Below, one piece after another: positions 11,626 through 23,395 of a DNA stretch of 64,000 nucleotides. The first letter of the stretch is position 1; every line of letters begins with the position of its first letter. The stretch covers positions 34,622-98,621 of the forward strand of contig JAHQIW010000446.1 of assembly GCA_019055375.1 (NCBI GenBank), given 5' to 3'. The notes beneath the pieces are model-generated. The model ran no database searches. It worked only from the letters and a program-made list of their open reading frames with translations, and was not told where the DNA came from. A program made the translations under genes and the position numbers. This stretch comes from Parelaphostrongylus tenuis (lineage: Eukaryota; Nematoda; Chromadorea; Rhabditida; Metastrongylidae).

Positions 11626-13569
11626 TGCATAATCACAAGACGTTTTATACGCCAAAAATAAATGCAGTAACTTTTGCGGCCCCACGTTAGAGTAAAATAC
11701 ATGGCTAAATCAGAAACTGTTCACCGCCACTTCTTTGTTTATATCCTCTATCGGTGTACTCGCCACTCGTGGAACTCGGGGATACCTACAACATACTTCG
11801 TTCTCATCTCGAACAAAATCTGCTCAATGGGATTTATTTGTTCAAAAGTTTGACACACATGCCACACACCTTTTTTCAAATAATTTTTATGCTAGTGCAA
11901 ACATGAATGTTACTTGCCCATGCTGTTGCATGATTTTATTCTTATTCGAAATTAACCATAAAAATTCTACCTCCTCTGACTAGCTATCATTTTTTTGCGA
12001 GAAAACGAACATTTTACATTGCTGTTCCGCAACCATTAACCCTTCTATTGCGCTTTGTACCACACCATTGGAGTGTTTTATTATTTGTTTTTTTTTTATT
12101 TGTTACACATTACCAGCGAAGCATTTAGTGTGACGACTACGGCACTTCTTAAATTCGACTCGTTTCCTCACATTCGTCGTCTACAAAATTCTTTGAACAC
12201 TTCGCGTGCTCTTTGAACAGCTGATTACGATTTTCGCCTTCTTTATAAATGCCGTATTATGCTGGACGAAATGTATCTGTTTGCGATGGTGAAGGATAGC
12301 CGAGCTAAGGAGTTCGCACATTACTTCAAAAAGGATTTTGTGGGAGGAAGTTGAATGAGCGAATGAGCACCATAATTTGTGATAGATTGAGTTACTAAGC
12401 TTATAACTATTCCTCGCACTACATTTTTGTTATTTATTATTACACGAACCATTATCTCATTTTTGCCGTGTGAATCCCAGTACTTCGAGCATTCATTCCG
12501 CTTTTTTCACTTGTCGTATTGAACATTCTTGAATATTCATTACGGTGCACACACTTCTGCCTGAGAGTTTTGTCTTATTCATGAAAGACGTCAAATACTG
12601 GTCAATTCAGTTCTTCTTACAGCCTCAAAGGTAGTCGAGCAAAGACGTTCCACAGGACATTCGTTGATTGACTGCAAGAGAGTGTTGGGAGGTGGCCCAA
12701 TCAGCACTTTACCTTCTGTCAACTTACCCCATCACCCAGTCGATCATCTTCCCATTATATTCTATGTTATTGCATTTCTTAAACGAATTTCTGAGAAGAA
12801 CCAATGGAAGCAAAGTGTTGTTACCACGAATAGTTTCTGTCCTGCTTTATTTTCATGCACATGCACCAGTCAGAGCGGATCTGGCGCGGTGGTTGGAGGT
12901 GCTCTGCGCCGGTCACAAAGTCGATGGTATGATCTCGCGCTCATAGCTCACCAAGCTGTCCATCCCTCCAAGATTGGTAGATTGGTACCCGACTGGTTTC
13001 TGACTTGTGTGAGAGAACAGACAACACTTCCTCGAATTAGCGGTAGGCCACCGAGAGTCATGCAAAGGCCAGATATGCATTCAGTCACCTCAAACATAGT
13101 TATAAATTAAAGACCAATGCATGGCGCATTCCTCAGAGGTAGATTAACGCCCAGCGATTTATCCTTTTTATGCATCAGCCTTCTATGTGCATGGTTTCGT
13201 AATAATTATGATAAAGAACAAAAGGGCGGATTTCTCGGCGTCTGAGGAATGCGGCATGCATTCCGACTTTATCAAGCATTGTTAAAGGTGATTGTATATA
13301 TAACTCCTACAATGACTTGCCGCAGCCTAGTCATGTAACAAGTCAGTACTGCTAGCCGAACAGACACGTCTGCTATCAATTTCCCGACCTTCGAAGGATG
13401 GACGGTTTGATAGATCTTTTGAACCGGATCGAAATGAATAGTAATAGTGATGACGAGTATGTGAAACAGTGAGAGGTACCCTGTAACACATAAGTGGCCT
13501 CTATCTTATGCGTATCACATAACATTCTGCACCTCCGGGATGGGTAAAAGGCCAGGTGATCCGCCCTCA

Positions 13570-13618
<49 letters not shown>

Positions 13619-16600
13619 GCAGTGCTAACTTGATAGATCGATGTGACACCACCGATCATTGTCTAGGCCTCTGATGTACTTAATGACTTCTACAAAACGC
13701 CCGTTTGATACCATAACGCGTTGTAGCGTAGAAAGAGTGGTGTCAAAACGGGCGTCGGTCGAGGATTTCCGTGAATTTCTCATTTAACGAACACGAGTTT
13801 GTTAACAAGCGATTTATGCAGTACAATACAGTCAGTATATAGACAGCTGCAATGGCTTACGTTTCGGCGATTTCGCCTACATTTTTTTAAGCGAATTCGA
13901 AAAAGATTGCTAAATAGTGTAAATGCTTTGCCAGATTTTTTATTCAGATCTCTACATCAACGAATTCTGGGAAGATCCCGCGTTACTGTTCGACTATATG
14001 AATCCATGTAAGACGAACATCTCGTTTGACGATAAAGTGCTTCAGAAATTGTGGATTCCAAACACGTGCTTCATAAACTCTAAAAATGCTGCTATTCATG
14101 AATCACCATTCAGGTTTGAGAATTTGATTTCGTTCATTAACAAATATAAATAGCAATAATATGATGATTATGTTGTCTTCACACTGGTCAGGACAGACAA
14201 TTTCTGCGCGGAGCATTGTTAAATAGACGAATTTTTTTTCTCGAAAAGAATTATCATATCTGAGACTCTGTTATTGGAAACAAAGTGAGTACGACTGAGG
14301 TATTTTCTCAATGCACTTCATATTATCTACTCCATATTACTGTATATCTTATACTATGCACTGTTTATGAAAGTAAGCAATTAAGTCAGTAAATGGCAAG
14401 GTTCGTAATAATTGTCTTTCTATTACTAACCTTCTGATCTGTGTAAAATATCTCCCCGACCACCTAAACATTGAAAACAATCCTTCAAAATTGTCGTAAG
14501 CTGCTAACATGGGAAGCTATGAATGTTATTATTTTATCTTTATTCTCATTCAGCAGCTCACAAATGGCTTCCATTGCCACGTCATGTAAGAGTTTGTGTA
14601 GAGCCCAGTACATCAAATGACAAATATATTTGTGCGGTTTGTCTGCAAGCACTTTAGTTGTTTCAGAAAAATTTTGGTATTAGGGAGATGGATTGATATG
14701 AGATGTAGCAGCTAGTGACCCTTACATAATGTTACTCTACAAGTTAGCCCACCTACTCAACCAGTGATTGGTTTATGTTTGAATGTTAAAAAATTAGTAG
14801 GCATAAAATCAACATTACATTGGAGTTTGTGTGATCCAATAGTTAAATACAGGACGATACAACCTGGTAAAGTGTTTTCTACTTGAAGGACATCTGACTG
14901 TTGTAAAACAGCCCCCTTTGCCGTTTTATAACCCATTTTCTGTTAACCTTTCGGTAATTTCTTAGACGACGGTAGGCAACGTAAAACATCCTACATAAGC
15001 CATTTCGTTATTTAATCATCCACTTGACAAACTCTCTATTTTTCGTCTCTAATAAATAACCGAGTGCCTTTTAGTATATCAGTTTCCAAATCTGACGCGT
15101 ACTCCTTTTACTGATGATTTGAGTCCGAGATGAATTTCTTCCGTCGTTTGCAAATAAGTCATATAGAACTCCGACCCAAAATGAACGGAAGGTTGAGTCG
15201 ATTCCGCTATCAAGTTATTCTTATTATGATGAACGTTCGTGGACAAGCTGTGTGGTAATACCCTTCATTGTTGTTCGGAGCCCAACCTCTCTAGTTTGCT
15301 TCATAACGGTATTGATTCCGAAAGAAAATGCCACAAATAAAACTATCACAAAGACATTGTTCTAATCGTCCAGCGACACAGGTCTTGTTTCCAAAACTGC
15401 CTAAAAAAGGTTTCTGCTTTAATGTTAGCATTGATCAATGGCGATTAGTGCAATAATTGATTACGCATCTAAACTTCCTTAGCTGACAAAATCTCTATTA
15501 TTGACGGATCTGAGCTTCATCGATTGTTCAAAGATTTGTATAACGTTTTTGCAATTTTTGTCATAACTCAAAGAAAACATTGAGCAAACAGATTTGCAAA
15601 ACTCATTAGAAGATCCTAGAATGTCAGGATACTTATTTGAAACTAAATCGAAAATGTTCTAAATAAGGTTTTATTATATTTGCATTTAGATTGATTTAAA
15701 CCTATCAGTAATTTTTATTTCACTAATAGGATAGATGATAACATGTTTTGAGCCAGTTGTTGTTGGTTATGCACTCCGCTTTTATTGAAGCTATTGGTTT
15801 CTCTCCCTTCGACCGCTCTTTCATAGACCCGCTCAAAATGATATAATCTGATAATGATATAACATGTTATGAGCTGCTACGTCTAATGCTGTACAGCAGC
15901 CTCATCAGCCCCCATTGGACTCATCAGTAGCACCCTTCCTCGGTTCAGTCGATCCCAGGAGGCCGAATAAACCTCTATAAAGGAATCGACGCCGAGTAAA
16001 AAAAAACACCCCAAGTCAGATGATGGAATTACCTGACACTGTGGTGACCGGAAGTCGAGCTTGTAGCATTTACAATGAGTCATACCACTCCTTTCTACCG
16101 CTCTTTTTTACTCGATGTCGGTTCCTTTATAGAGAATTATTTAACATCAGAGAATCGGTTGAACCGAGAGAGGGTGCTACTGATGAGTCTCAATAGGACG
16201 AAACAGGCGCCTGTATAGCAATGGACCTAACAGCTCAAAACATGTTATATCTTTATCAGTTATTCGTTTCATTTTAGGGATTGCAGGCTCCAAAAAGAAT
16301 ATTCTCATGAAGAAGTGAAAGCTTTTCAGGAATGTATTTCTCATGGTTTTCGCAAATGGTACATTATGGACAAATTATCGTATGAAGTTAACCGGTCCAT
16401 GTGATATGAATCTAAAAAGATTTCCATTTGATACACAAAGATGTTTCCTCACGTTCGAATCGTCAGTATTTGTGTTTCCACACAGTGTCCAACGTCGATA
16501 CGGTAATTAATGCGTTAGTTTCAGGTATAATTACAACACAGGTGAGGTTCGTATGCAATGGAACCAACCGTACCCTGTTATTCTACTAAAACCGATTCAG

Positions 16601-19569
16601 TTACCCGATTTTGAGATGGTCAACTTCAGTGTGATCGCTGTCGAACAGGTTCATTCTCCACTTTTAACTAATGCACTTCTTTATCACAAAAGATATTTTT
16701 AAAAAAATTGGCTTTTTTCATAAAGTTCGAGATGAAGTTTGCTATTCTAACGTCATACTTTGACCGTAAGTGTGACGCCTTGACTGTGACTATTTTGCTG
16801 AAGAAAAATTGTTCAACTTTGAGAATTTGATACAGCTCTGTGTTACTCATCGTTTCGGTCAGTTTTGAAAGACGTAGAGAGCAGCGATTTTGTTTCCATA
16901 AATCTAATCCTATCATTATTTTTTAACTGCTGTGTCGGAAGTCAAAGAAAAATGGAATGAATGTCGATTGCTTTTTTTCTCCTCACTGTATTTGGTCAAC
17001 ATGAGAAATTTCACTTCACCTCAGCAATTAGTTTTCAAGTTGTTATATAGAGAACGGTGGATATTAATGATGGTGCTGAAAGTCAGATGAAAGATAGATC
17101 CTAGTGAGCAACTTTTTTGTAAAAATTTCCATAGTTTAACCCACATGTGGTCTTTTAGATGTATCCTGCTGGTTGGTGGGACGAGTTGACAGTAGCGTTC
17201 GTTTTTAAACGACGTTATGGTTGGTATATATTGCAAGGATATATCCCAACTATGGTCACTATCCTGATTTCATGGATTTCTTTTTATTTGGGACCAAGGT
17301 GAGTGTGTGAATTCGGATTTTCTCATTTATCAGTGAACCTCACCAATTGTCCTTGTCTTCCTGAGCATACATAAATTCAATTGGCTTCCTCTGCACGGTC
17401 CCATGGGCATACTAGCGCGATGGTCAAATTGCACTTTTGGTAGCAATGCAAAACAACAGTAAAAAACTGTCCAGCAAGTCATCATTTCCCATGACGTCCG
17501 TTAGTGTCTTTGGGAAGAACGGGGGATTCTTGGTGGCAATATTCAAAATGATTGAAAAAATGTAAAGGGTATCTTCGATGTTTGGATAGCCGCATTTTAA
17601 AGAGTTCATTGCTTTGGTGCTGTTGTTATTTAAATGACTCAGTATGCTAAGTAACTTATTTATTTATAGAAGACTTCTATAATCCTATCAGATCTTTTAC
17701 ACATTTGCTCAATGGGATGTTTTTACTGGTAATGTGTGCCCTACAACTTTCATTCGCGTCCACCTCGCGCGATCGTTCTCAATAATGGGGGTCTTTCTTC
17801 AGACATTAGTAACGTTTTTCGAGGTCTATCTCGTAATTCTGAGATTGCTGCCATCTGTTTGTACAGATGTCTAAAGTTATCAATGAACACGTTCGTCCAT
17901 CGCTTATGTAGTCATCCAAGAGAGCGTCTGTACTCTCCTGGATTCCGCTCCTCCTCCCCTTTTTGTATAAAATAAAGAATGAACAAGGCATCAAAGATAT
18001 GAATTTTTGCAGAGCTATCCCAGCCAGGACTATGTTAGGAGTGAACTCATTGCTGGCAATGACTTTTCAATTTGGTAATATTATCAGGAATCTCCCACGG
18101 GTATCCTATGTAAAAGCAATTGACGTGTGGATGTTGAGGTTTGTGAATGCCGTTCTTTATCTACCGTTTGTGGCGACGTGCTTTTTCCTCGTACTCACGA
18201 AAAACATCTTTCTAATTTGACGTAATGCCACTTACCTCTCGTTCAAAGTACAATTACTTTTGCTTAGTTTATCAATTTAGTTAAAAGTTTTTCCTACACA
18301 AAGAATAGATGTGGTGTTTGCCCCAAGTTTCCGATGTGATGTGTTATCTGTAGCACAAGAAGCAGTAGCACAATCAGAGCCTCTCAACAATCTATTGGGA
18401 TACGAAGATGCCCACAAATTTACGTATTACGTCCTCTAGTTTTTTTTTTTGAAAACTTTTGCGACGTGTTGAATGCAATGTTTAAGTCGTGTAGCCGAGA
18501 TTAGAGTCTCTCGTTCAAATCCTATTGCGTCTCAGGGCTGTTATACTTTTAGTCTCACTATAACAATTTTACTGTTTCTGAGACAGCTACGTAATGTAGC
18601 GACTGTCCTGCTTGAGGCCTCTGGCTTTATCACAACGATGGGAAATAATTAAGCATAAGACGAAGGCAAACAAAAGGAGATATCTGCATAGAGAAATAAA
18701 TCTATTGATAGTAATTACTCGTTGTGAAGATCGCACGTTAGAAGTTCCCCAAGCCTGTAAGCTTTTTGTGGTCGAGAAGGTGGATTCTGGAATTGTCTAA
18801 CAGCAGTCCACTCTTTGCTAGCCAAGTGAGAATGCTTTAGCTCGACTCTCCCAGCATTCCGAGGACAGTCGATTTGAGCAACATTTGCATTCACAAAGAA
18901 GACAACGATTTTCAACTATTAGTCGAACTCATATACGAAAAGTTCGAGGATCATTCAAAATAGTGGATGCAAGGAACGAATAAGTGGTTGAATCAGCAAA
19001 ACTGATGTTTAGGCGTGTCACGTAAAATAAGTAGATAAAATAAAAGGCTTCGACGACTGGATCGTTCTTTGTGCTCTGAACACTGTCGCCCGGGGGAGGG
19101 GAGGCTAGATGCAAATGATTTCGAATCGTCTCCAAGAAACCAACTTTTGTTACCTCCTCAAGCTAATCGTGAGTACATCATCTCGCATTCCGACACTTTC
19201 GACAAACAAAGCCCCATTTGCTTTGAGAGATACCCACAAAATGATTTTTACGTCTGGCTATCGCTTGCCCACGGCATTGATCGGAAAATTCCTTAATTTT
19301 CTCCTTTTTTCTTCTTCAACTAACACGTGTTAACACACTGTTTATTTAGTAAAATATGTGCAGAACAATATAGAAAGTTATAAGTATTGGCGTTTCAACG
19401 GTTTTTCGCCTTTTTCAGAGCCTGAAAAGTCAACTTGACATGCCACTTGCTGAGTCAGACACTTTTGTAGCCAAGCAAATAGAAATTATTACGTAAGCAT
19501 TAGCTGCATAGTGAGCAACTGTTTTATATATATAGATATATAAATGTATATATATATACATATATATAT

Positions 19570-19617
<48 letters not shown>

Positions 19618-21562
19618 CGTCTACGTAATACCTGATGGGCCATAAAATAACAAAACATTGAAGGTATAGAAGAAGCTGCCAACTATGCCTTACATACTAA
19701 GTTTTAATTGCTTTGGTTACAAAAGTGTATGAATGAGTAAATTACATGTCAATTTCTGATTCTTTCGGTTTCAAGAAGATGAAAAAATCTAAAATACGAG
19801 CCATTACAACTTTCTATACTTTTCTGTGTGTTGAACTGAGAATATAGTTTTGTTAACAACTCCGTGTTTACGGGACAAGAAAGTTATTCATGAAATGGTT
19901 GCGAGTACATCTAGATCTCAAGGAAAAGATCGTTGAGGCATTTTAGGCATTGCTGTGCCAAAACGGTAAGAATGAATAGATTCAATGCACGAAGGATGAG
20001 GCAAGGTCCTACTGACGCATAATTTAGTCAGATGCTGTTTACATCGTTCGTTGTGGTGAAAATAATTGCTACAAGTTCATTTTTTGAATCTGAAAAAAAG
20101 GAAAAAAATTTTACAACTTCGTGTACATCACGAATTCGGCTCTATTTCAGTGGTATGTTATTCATCTTTCTCTCGCTATTGGAATTGGCTGTTGTCGGAT
20201 TTATGTCGCGGAATGAAGGATTACCACCCAAGGTAAAAAAGAAGCGGAAACGTGATGAATTGGACGACGAATTCTCATGGAAAGGCATTCAAAGTAGTCC
20301 CAATCTTGAACTACGACAGGTTTGTTCCACATTTCACCTTTTTGATCTAATACCTGAGGTTCTGTTATGGATCGTTTTCCAAACAATAAGATACTTGAAG
20401 CATCGAATTAGTCATCGGCTGACAACATCTTCCTTTCCACGAGATCTTCCGTTAATTTTGAGGATTAAAGGCCTCTTTTGCTTTGTCTTATGTTGCAATA
20501 CTCAGTTGTTCATAGCGTAAGAGAGTGCAACAAGAATTTTTCCGATAGGCAGCTTACAAATATTTGGGAAGATAACGTAATTAATAGCATAAGTTGGGAG
20601 GAATATGTGGGTGAATAAGTTAACATTCTTTGACAAATAGCTATGATCCGCTCATACCTTGCTAGCACAATTCGGGAGTGAATGAAATTGAGTGTAAGCT
20701 GTAAATTTTGTGAATCAGTTAAAAATTGTGCCTATGGATTGATGAAAAAATTTTACTTCATAAAATGGCTAAGAAAATACCTTCCAATTTTCAGTTCTGG
20801 TTTGACAAACGAGTAAACTTGTCGCGTAACAGTAACGAGGTGAGTGTCTAAAATCTCTTAAAGCTTAGAATAGCTAGTTTTCAATCAATAAACTTTCTGA
20901 GTAAGGATAAAATTATACCGTATTACTACCTAATTCTTGTGAGTGGTGAAGGATAAATCTTGGATTCAGTTCGCAAGCGATGGTCCACCCACATGAATGC
21001 ACCGTATCCGCCCGTACGTAAGAAACATCAGCGATGGCATTTGATGGAATCCGTTAAGAAAATGGTGGAAAGCTCAACCATCTTTACGGCCTGAAACAGT
21101 GGACTTCTATAGGTTGTCAATCAGAAGCATATATGAAATTCTTTTTTGAACTGTTTTTTCGAAATTTTCCTTGAAACTGTAACTTCTTTCCACTCCGCTT
21201 TTCTTGTTTAAACAATCAAAGGGTAAAGTCAGTCGCTCATCGTACATCTGAACTTTAGAAGAACATCATAGAGCAATTTAGTACGAGTAAAACGCAATAG
21301 TAGGATTTACAAAAAATCGTGACCAATGTGTAATCATATGTGTAAATAGACGTAACACATGACTATCAGAATTAATTTATGATGATGTATTTTCAGCGCC
21401 ATCTTCTTTCCTACAGCCTATTGTATGTTCAATGTGACGTAAGTCAAATTTAATTTTTTGCTAATATTGCAGATATGATGCCGAAAAATATCTTTTTTCA
21501 GTTACTGGGGTTACTACTTGTCCAGTCTTTCAGCAATCTATGATGAAACTCTGCCTGTTTGA
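10108..21562 (+). CDS. Cys-loop ligand-gated chloride channel subunit, ACC/LGC-46-like (12 exons, one frameshift)
   Basis: The exons I assign are 10108-10311, 11271-11364, 13948-14113, 16330-16461, 16525-16648, 17159-17298, 18013-18138, 20151-20319, 20795-20839, 20978-21112, 21397-21438 and 21502-21562. All have GT-AG introns and compatible phases, giving 478 residues. Visible features are an N-terminal hydrophobic signal segment (about 18-36), a ligand-binding domain with [20 protein letters not shown] and [12 protein letters not shown], and the Cys-loop C179-x13-C193 (contains FPFDTQRC). TM1 is about 262-283. TM2 is preceded by P290-A-R, the signature of anion-selective channels. TM3 is about 322-345, then a basic intracellular loop (KVKKKRKR) and TM4 about 446-466. 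By family knowledge such subunits form pentameric acetylcholine-gated chloride channels in nematode neurons; the ligand is inference here. Exon 10 has one A too many in the run at 21059-21062. Removing it restores [19 protein letters not shown] leading into TM4. The acceptor chosen for exon 10 (GCAAG at 20977) keeps frame; the alternative CAG at 20969 gives stops. Confidence 0.93.
10860..11216. repeat. foldback-type repeat in intron 1 of the channel gene
   Basis: It contains the dispersed-family words AGCATATTTTGAGCC and GACACGTGTTTCGGCCT. At 11127-11216 there is a hairpin whose arms are TATTTTGGGACCTCGCT and the reverse complement of GAGCGAAGTCCCAAAATA, about 17 bp with one mismatch. This is probably a decayed inverted-repeat transposon. 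Confidence 0.5.
11587..11632. repeat. AT dinucleotide microsatellite
   Basis: An almost uninterrupted run of alternating A and T inside intron 2 of the channel gene. Length is probably polymorphic. Confidence 0.9.
12876..13170 (+). repeat. tRNA-headed repeat, family 3
   Basis: The head CGCGGTGGTTGGAGGTGCTC (tRNA A-box-like) is followed by the family body (CCAAGATTGGTAGATTGGTA; GCCAGATATGCATTCAGTCA) and the tail ATGCATGGCGCATTCCTCAG. The same order of blocks is found reversed at 23100-23395 and forward at 60140-60350. It lies in intron 2 of the channel gene; the open frames over it are not genes. Confidence 0.7.
13230..13570 (-). repeat. tRNA-headed repeat, family 3, opposite orientation
   Basis: Starts with GAATGCGGCATGCATTCCGA and carries the middle block CAATTTCCCGACCTTCGAAG, both shared with the copies at 23100 and 37065. 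Together with 12876-13170 it makes a facing pair that could fold. Its end abuts the AT microsatellite. Confidence 0.6.
13572..13616. repeat. AT dinucleotide microsatellite
   Basis: About 45 bases of perfect alternating AT directly beyond the end of the family 3 repeat copy, in intron 2 of the channel gene. Confidence 0.9.
15825..16265. repeat. foldback element, family A, in intron 3
   Basis: The left arm contains ATAACATGTTATGAGC, ACTCATCAGTAGCACCCTTC, CTCGGTTCAGTCGATCCC and AAAGGAATCGACGCCGAG. The right arm contains the same words in reverse complement (CTCGATGTCGGTTCCTTTAT, GGTTGAACCGAGAGAGG, GTGCTACTGATGAGTC, GCTCAAAACATGTTATAT). The arms are separated by a unique core that includes AGATGATGGAATTACCTGAC. 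Related elements are at 30925-31280 and 58470-59025. No transposase is encoded, so it is a non-autonomous element. Confidence 0.75.
18478..18530 (+). repeat. tRNA-like fragment in intron 7
   Basis: GTGTAGCCGAGATTAGAGTC resembles an A box and TCTCGTTCAAATCC a B box, spaced closer than in a real tRNA. Probably a decayed SINE head. Confidence 0.3.
19525..19615. repeat. interrupted AT microsatellite in intron 7
   Basis: A compound TATA run interrupted by GATATATAAATG and CACA, then pure AT to 19613. Likely unstable in length. Confidence 0.9.
21059..21062 (+). other. single-base insertion breaking the channel reading frame
   Basis: The run AAAA after GTTAAG shifts frame. Upstream the frame reads HLMESVKK, and downstream the conserved pre-TM4 sequence [17 protein letters not shown] lies in the next frame. 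One A fewer joins them exactly, and the exon then has the right phase for the TM4 exon. Every other exon is intact, so an assembly homopolymer error is likelier than a pseudogene. Confidence 0.75.
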
Positions 21563-21594
21563 GACAACGCAAATGTTTGATGATGAAAACTTCT

Positions 21595-21600
21595 AATAAA
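21595..21600 (+). terminator. polyadenylation signal of the ion channel gene
   Basis: AATAAA lies 33 bases after the stop codon at 21560-21562, the expected place for a nematode cleavage signal. Confidence 0.7.
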
Positions 21601-21639
21601 ATCATATTTGCCTTAGTGTTTTTTTCATCAGGAAAAATA

Positions 21640-22420
21640 CGACAGACACATGATCACTTGTATCAATTATCGCCCTGTTGATCGTCGAGTGACTCGAGCG
21701 GGCACCAGTAGCACTTCCTATTTTCCTATTTCATGCAAGAGTCCCTGTGGATCCTTGTTTCTCCAAAAATTCCTTAAGCATCATACCTTTCCTTTACTCT
21801 TCTCGTAAAACAAGTTGGACCATCGAGTTAATCCTTCTCGCGGCTTCTTTCACATTCCAAGAAGATCTGCGGTTGGTAATGGCTTTCTACATCTGATTGT
21901 TGCTAAAACGTTTTACGTGTCCGGACCACCTGAGTACTGACAGCTTGGGGTGTGGAACGACATATTTGATTTTCTATCGCTGATAAAGGCTAGAGCTTCG
22001 GTTCTTTTCTTTTAACTGAGAGATGCAGTACTCCTAACAAATACCTATGATTGTTCGTGCACTAACGCCAAGTGATCTTTCATCCTGCTTAAGTAGTGAC
22101 TCTTGTGAAGTATGCGTTAAGGGATGACTGCCGAATCAAAAGGTGGAGGTGGAGACGGATGTTCTTTGTTCTCCTCTTTACACCTTCGATGCTCTTGAAC
22201 GCTTCTCAAGTCCTCTCGCTCTGTCCTACGCAGCGGTGTAACTAAGTTATTCATCATGCTGACTTTAAGTCCCAGAGTCGGAGACCAATTTTTTCCACAG
22301 GTAATGTCGAATTGCTGAACATTCGCTCCGCCTGACTAATGCTTAGTCTTCAAGGTGATATCATCAGCGAACGCAAAGATGATATAAATGTCTACCATCA
22401 ATTTTTACTCCCATGTTGCC
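21640..22420 (-). mobile_element. RTE-type non-LTR retrotransposon remnant (reverse transcriptase, 3' half)
   Basis: On the minus strand, starting from about 22420, broken frames give FADDI (the reverse-transcriptase catalytic box, with the first aspartates kept), a S-G-G-(x)-N-V/CGK stretch like the RTE finger after the box, then an MMNNL-type block, R-W-S-G-H-V-K-R-F, and V-K-E-R-Y-D-A, in the order found in RTE elements of nematodes. Many stops and frameshifts interrupt it, the endonuclease end is missing, and it begins just 80 bp after the channel gene. It is an old 5'-truncated insertion and is not active. Confidence 0.7.
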
Positions 22421-22442
22421 CCATTCTAACGTTCGTATGACG

Positions 22443-22560
22443 TGATGGAGGGTGGCCAAGCGTTTAATCTCCTATCCACTACTCGGGGACGCTCCACGTG
22501 CCCTTAGCTGCCCGGGTTGAGATCGCTCAACAGTGGAGACCCTTGGCGCACATGATACTG
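22443..22560 (+). repeat. tRNA-like SINE head (Ser/Leu-like)
   Basis: GGAGGGTGGCCAAGCGTTTA looks like the A box of a type II tRNA, and CGGGTTGAGATCGCTCAA like a weak B box, with a long insert between. No acceptor arm pairs well, so I call it a decayed repeat head rather than a tRNA gene. Confidence 0.3.
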
Positions 22561-22984
22561 ATAAAAAGATTTGGCTCTAGAAATTCCTCGGAGGCACGCA
22601 ATTTATTAAACCTATTCATGGCAGCGCAGAGGTGGTTGTCCTCTCATATAGAGCTAGCTCCATTCAAATGAACTCGGAGAGATAACGGATAGTGACGACA
22701 AAGTGTACAATTAAATCAACTACTACATGGTAGAGCACTTCAAACCACTGCGGTATTTGAAATTTCTTTACATCTATACTACTCGAAGGAGATAATAGAG
22801 TGGTTAGTGATGTAATCTATTCAGAAGCAAGTCATGCTTCAACTCCCTTTCGAACTATTTCCACATTGCCGACCTAGTGACTTATTTCACTTCACGGCAG
22901 TGTAAATCGTTTGTCGCCGCCTACTGCCTTTAGGACAATGTAGGAGCCCTAGAGATGATTGGATAAGAAAAGGGTATTGCCTGA

Positions 22985-23070
22985 CTGATTAGGCTGCCAA
23001 GGTCGAAACACGTGTATCAGGCTCTATCAGTTGCCCATAAAATACCACCTAACATGTTGGCTCAAATGAT
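22985..23070 (-). repeat. CACGTG-family transposon end
   Basis: GTCGAAACACGTGTATCAGG followed by ACATGTTGGCTCAAA. This is the reverse complement of the blocks at 27780-27860 and 36665-36745, and parallels 39030-39100 and 41865-41935. It marks the end of a dispersed non-autonomous element. Confidence 0.6.
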
Positions 23071-23099
23071 ATTTTGAGATAAGGACAAAAGGTTAAAAC

Positions 23100-23395
23100 T
23101 CTCGGCGTTGATCTATCCGTTGAGGATGCGCCATGCATTCGTCTTTAATTTATAACTTCTTTTGAGGTGATCGAATGCATATCTGGCATTCACAATGACT
23201 TGAAGGTGGCCTCTCGCTGTATCGAGTCACTGCTGAATAGCCTCTCTGACAAGTCTGAGATCCAGTGTAGTACCAATTTGCCGACCTTGGAGACAGGATG
23301 GCTTAATGAGTCGTAAGCACGAGATTGAATCAGTGACCTCGTCTGCGACGCAGAGCACCTCTAACCATTGCGCCACGTGTCTCTCAATAATGCCA
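23100..23395 (-). repeat. tRNA-headed repeat, family 3 (best copy)
   Basis: Read on the minus strand: a tRNA-like head ACGTGGCGCAATGGTTAGAG, the word GATTCAATCTCGTGC in the B-box position, a body with GTCTCCAAGGTCGGCAAATT and GCCAGATATGCATTCGATCA, and the tail GAATGCATGGCGCATCCTCA. It shows the full order of blocks seen in pieces at 2128, 12876, 13230, 37065 and 60140. RNA polymerase III-type origin is inferred from the head. Confidence 0.7.

Noticed and set aside
11714..11753. Candidate channel exon encoding [13 protein letters not shown] sequence
   Set aside because: It resembled the ligand-binding domain, but the exon at 11271-11364 supplies that part with exact phases on both sides, leaving no place for it.
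12664..13110. 148-codon plus-strand open frame
   Set aside because: Its second half is the family 3 repeat and its first half has no family features; it lies in a channel-gene intron.
20970..20977. Use of the CAG acceptor at 20969 for channel exon 10
   Set aside because: It gives the reading frame two TGA stops before the pre-TM4 motif; the GCAAG acceptor 8 bases later keeps the frame up to the A-run.
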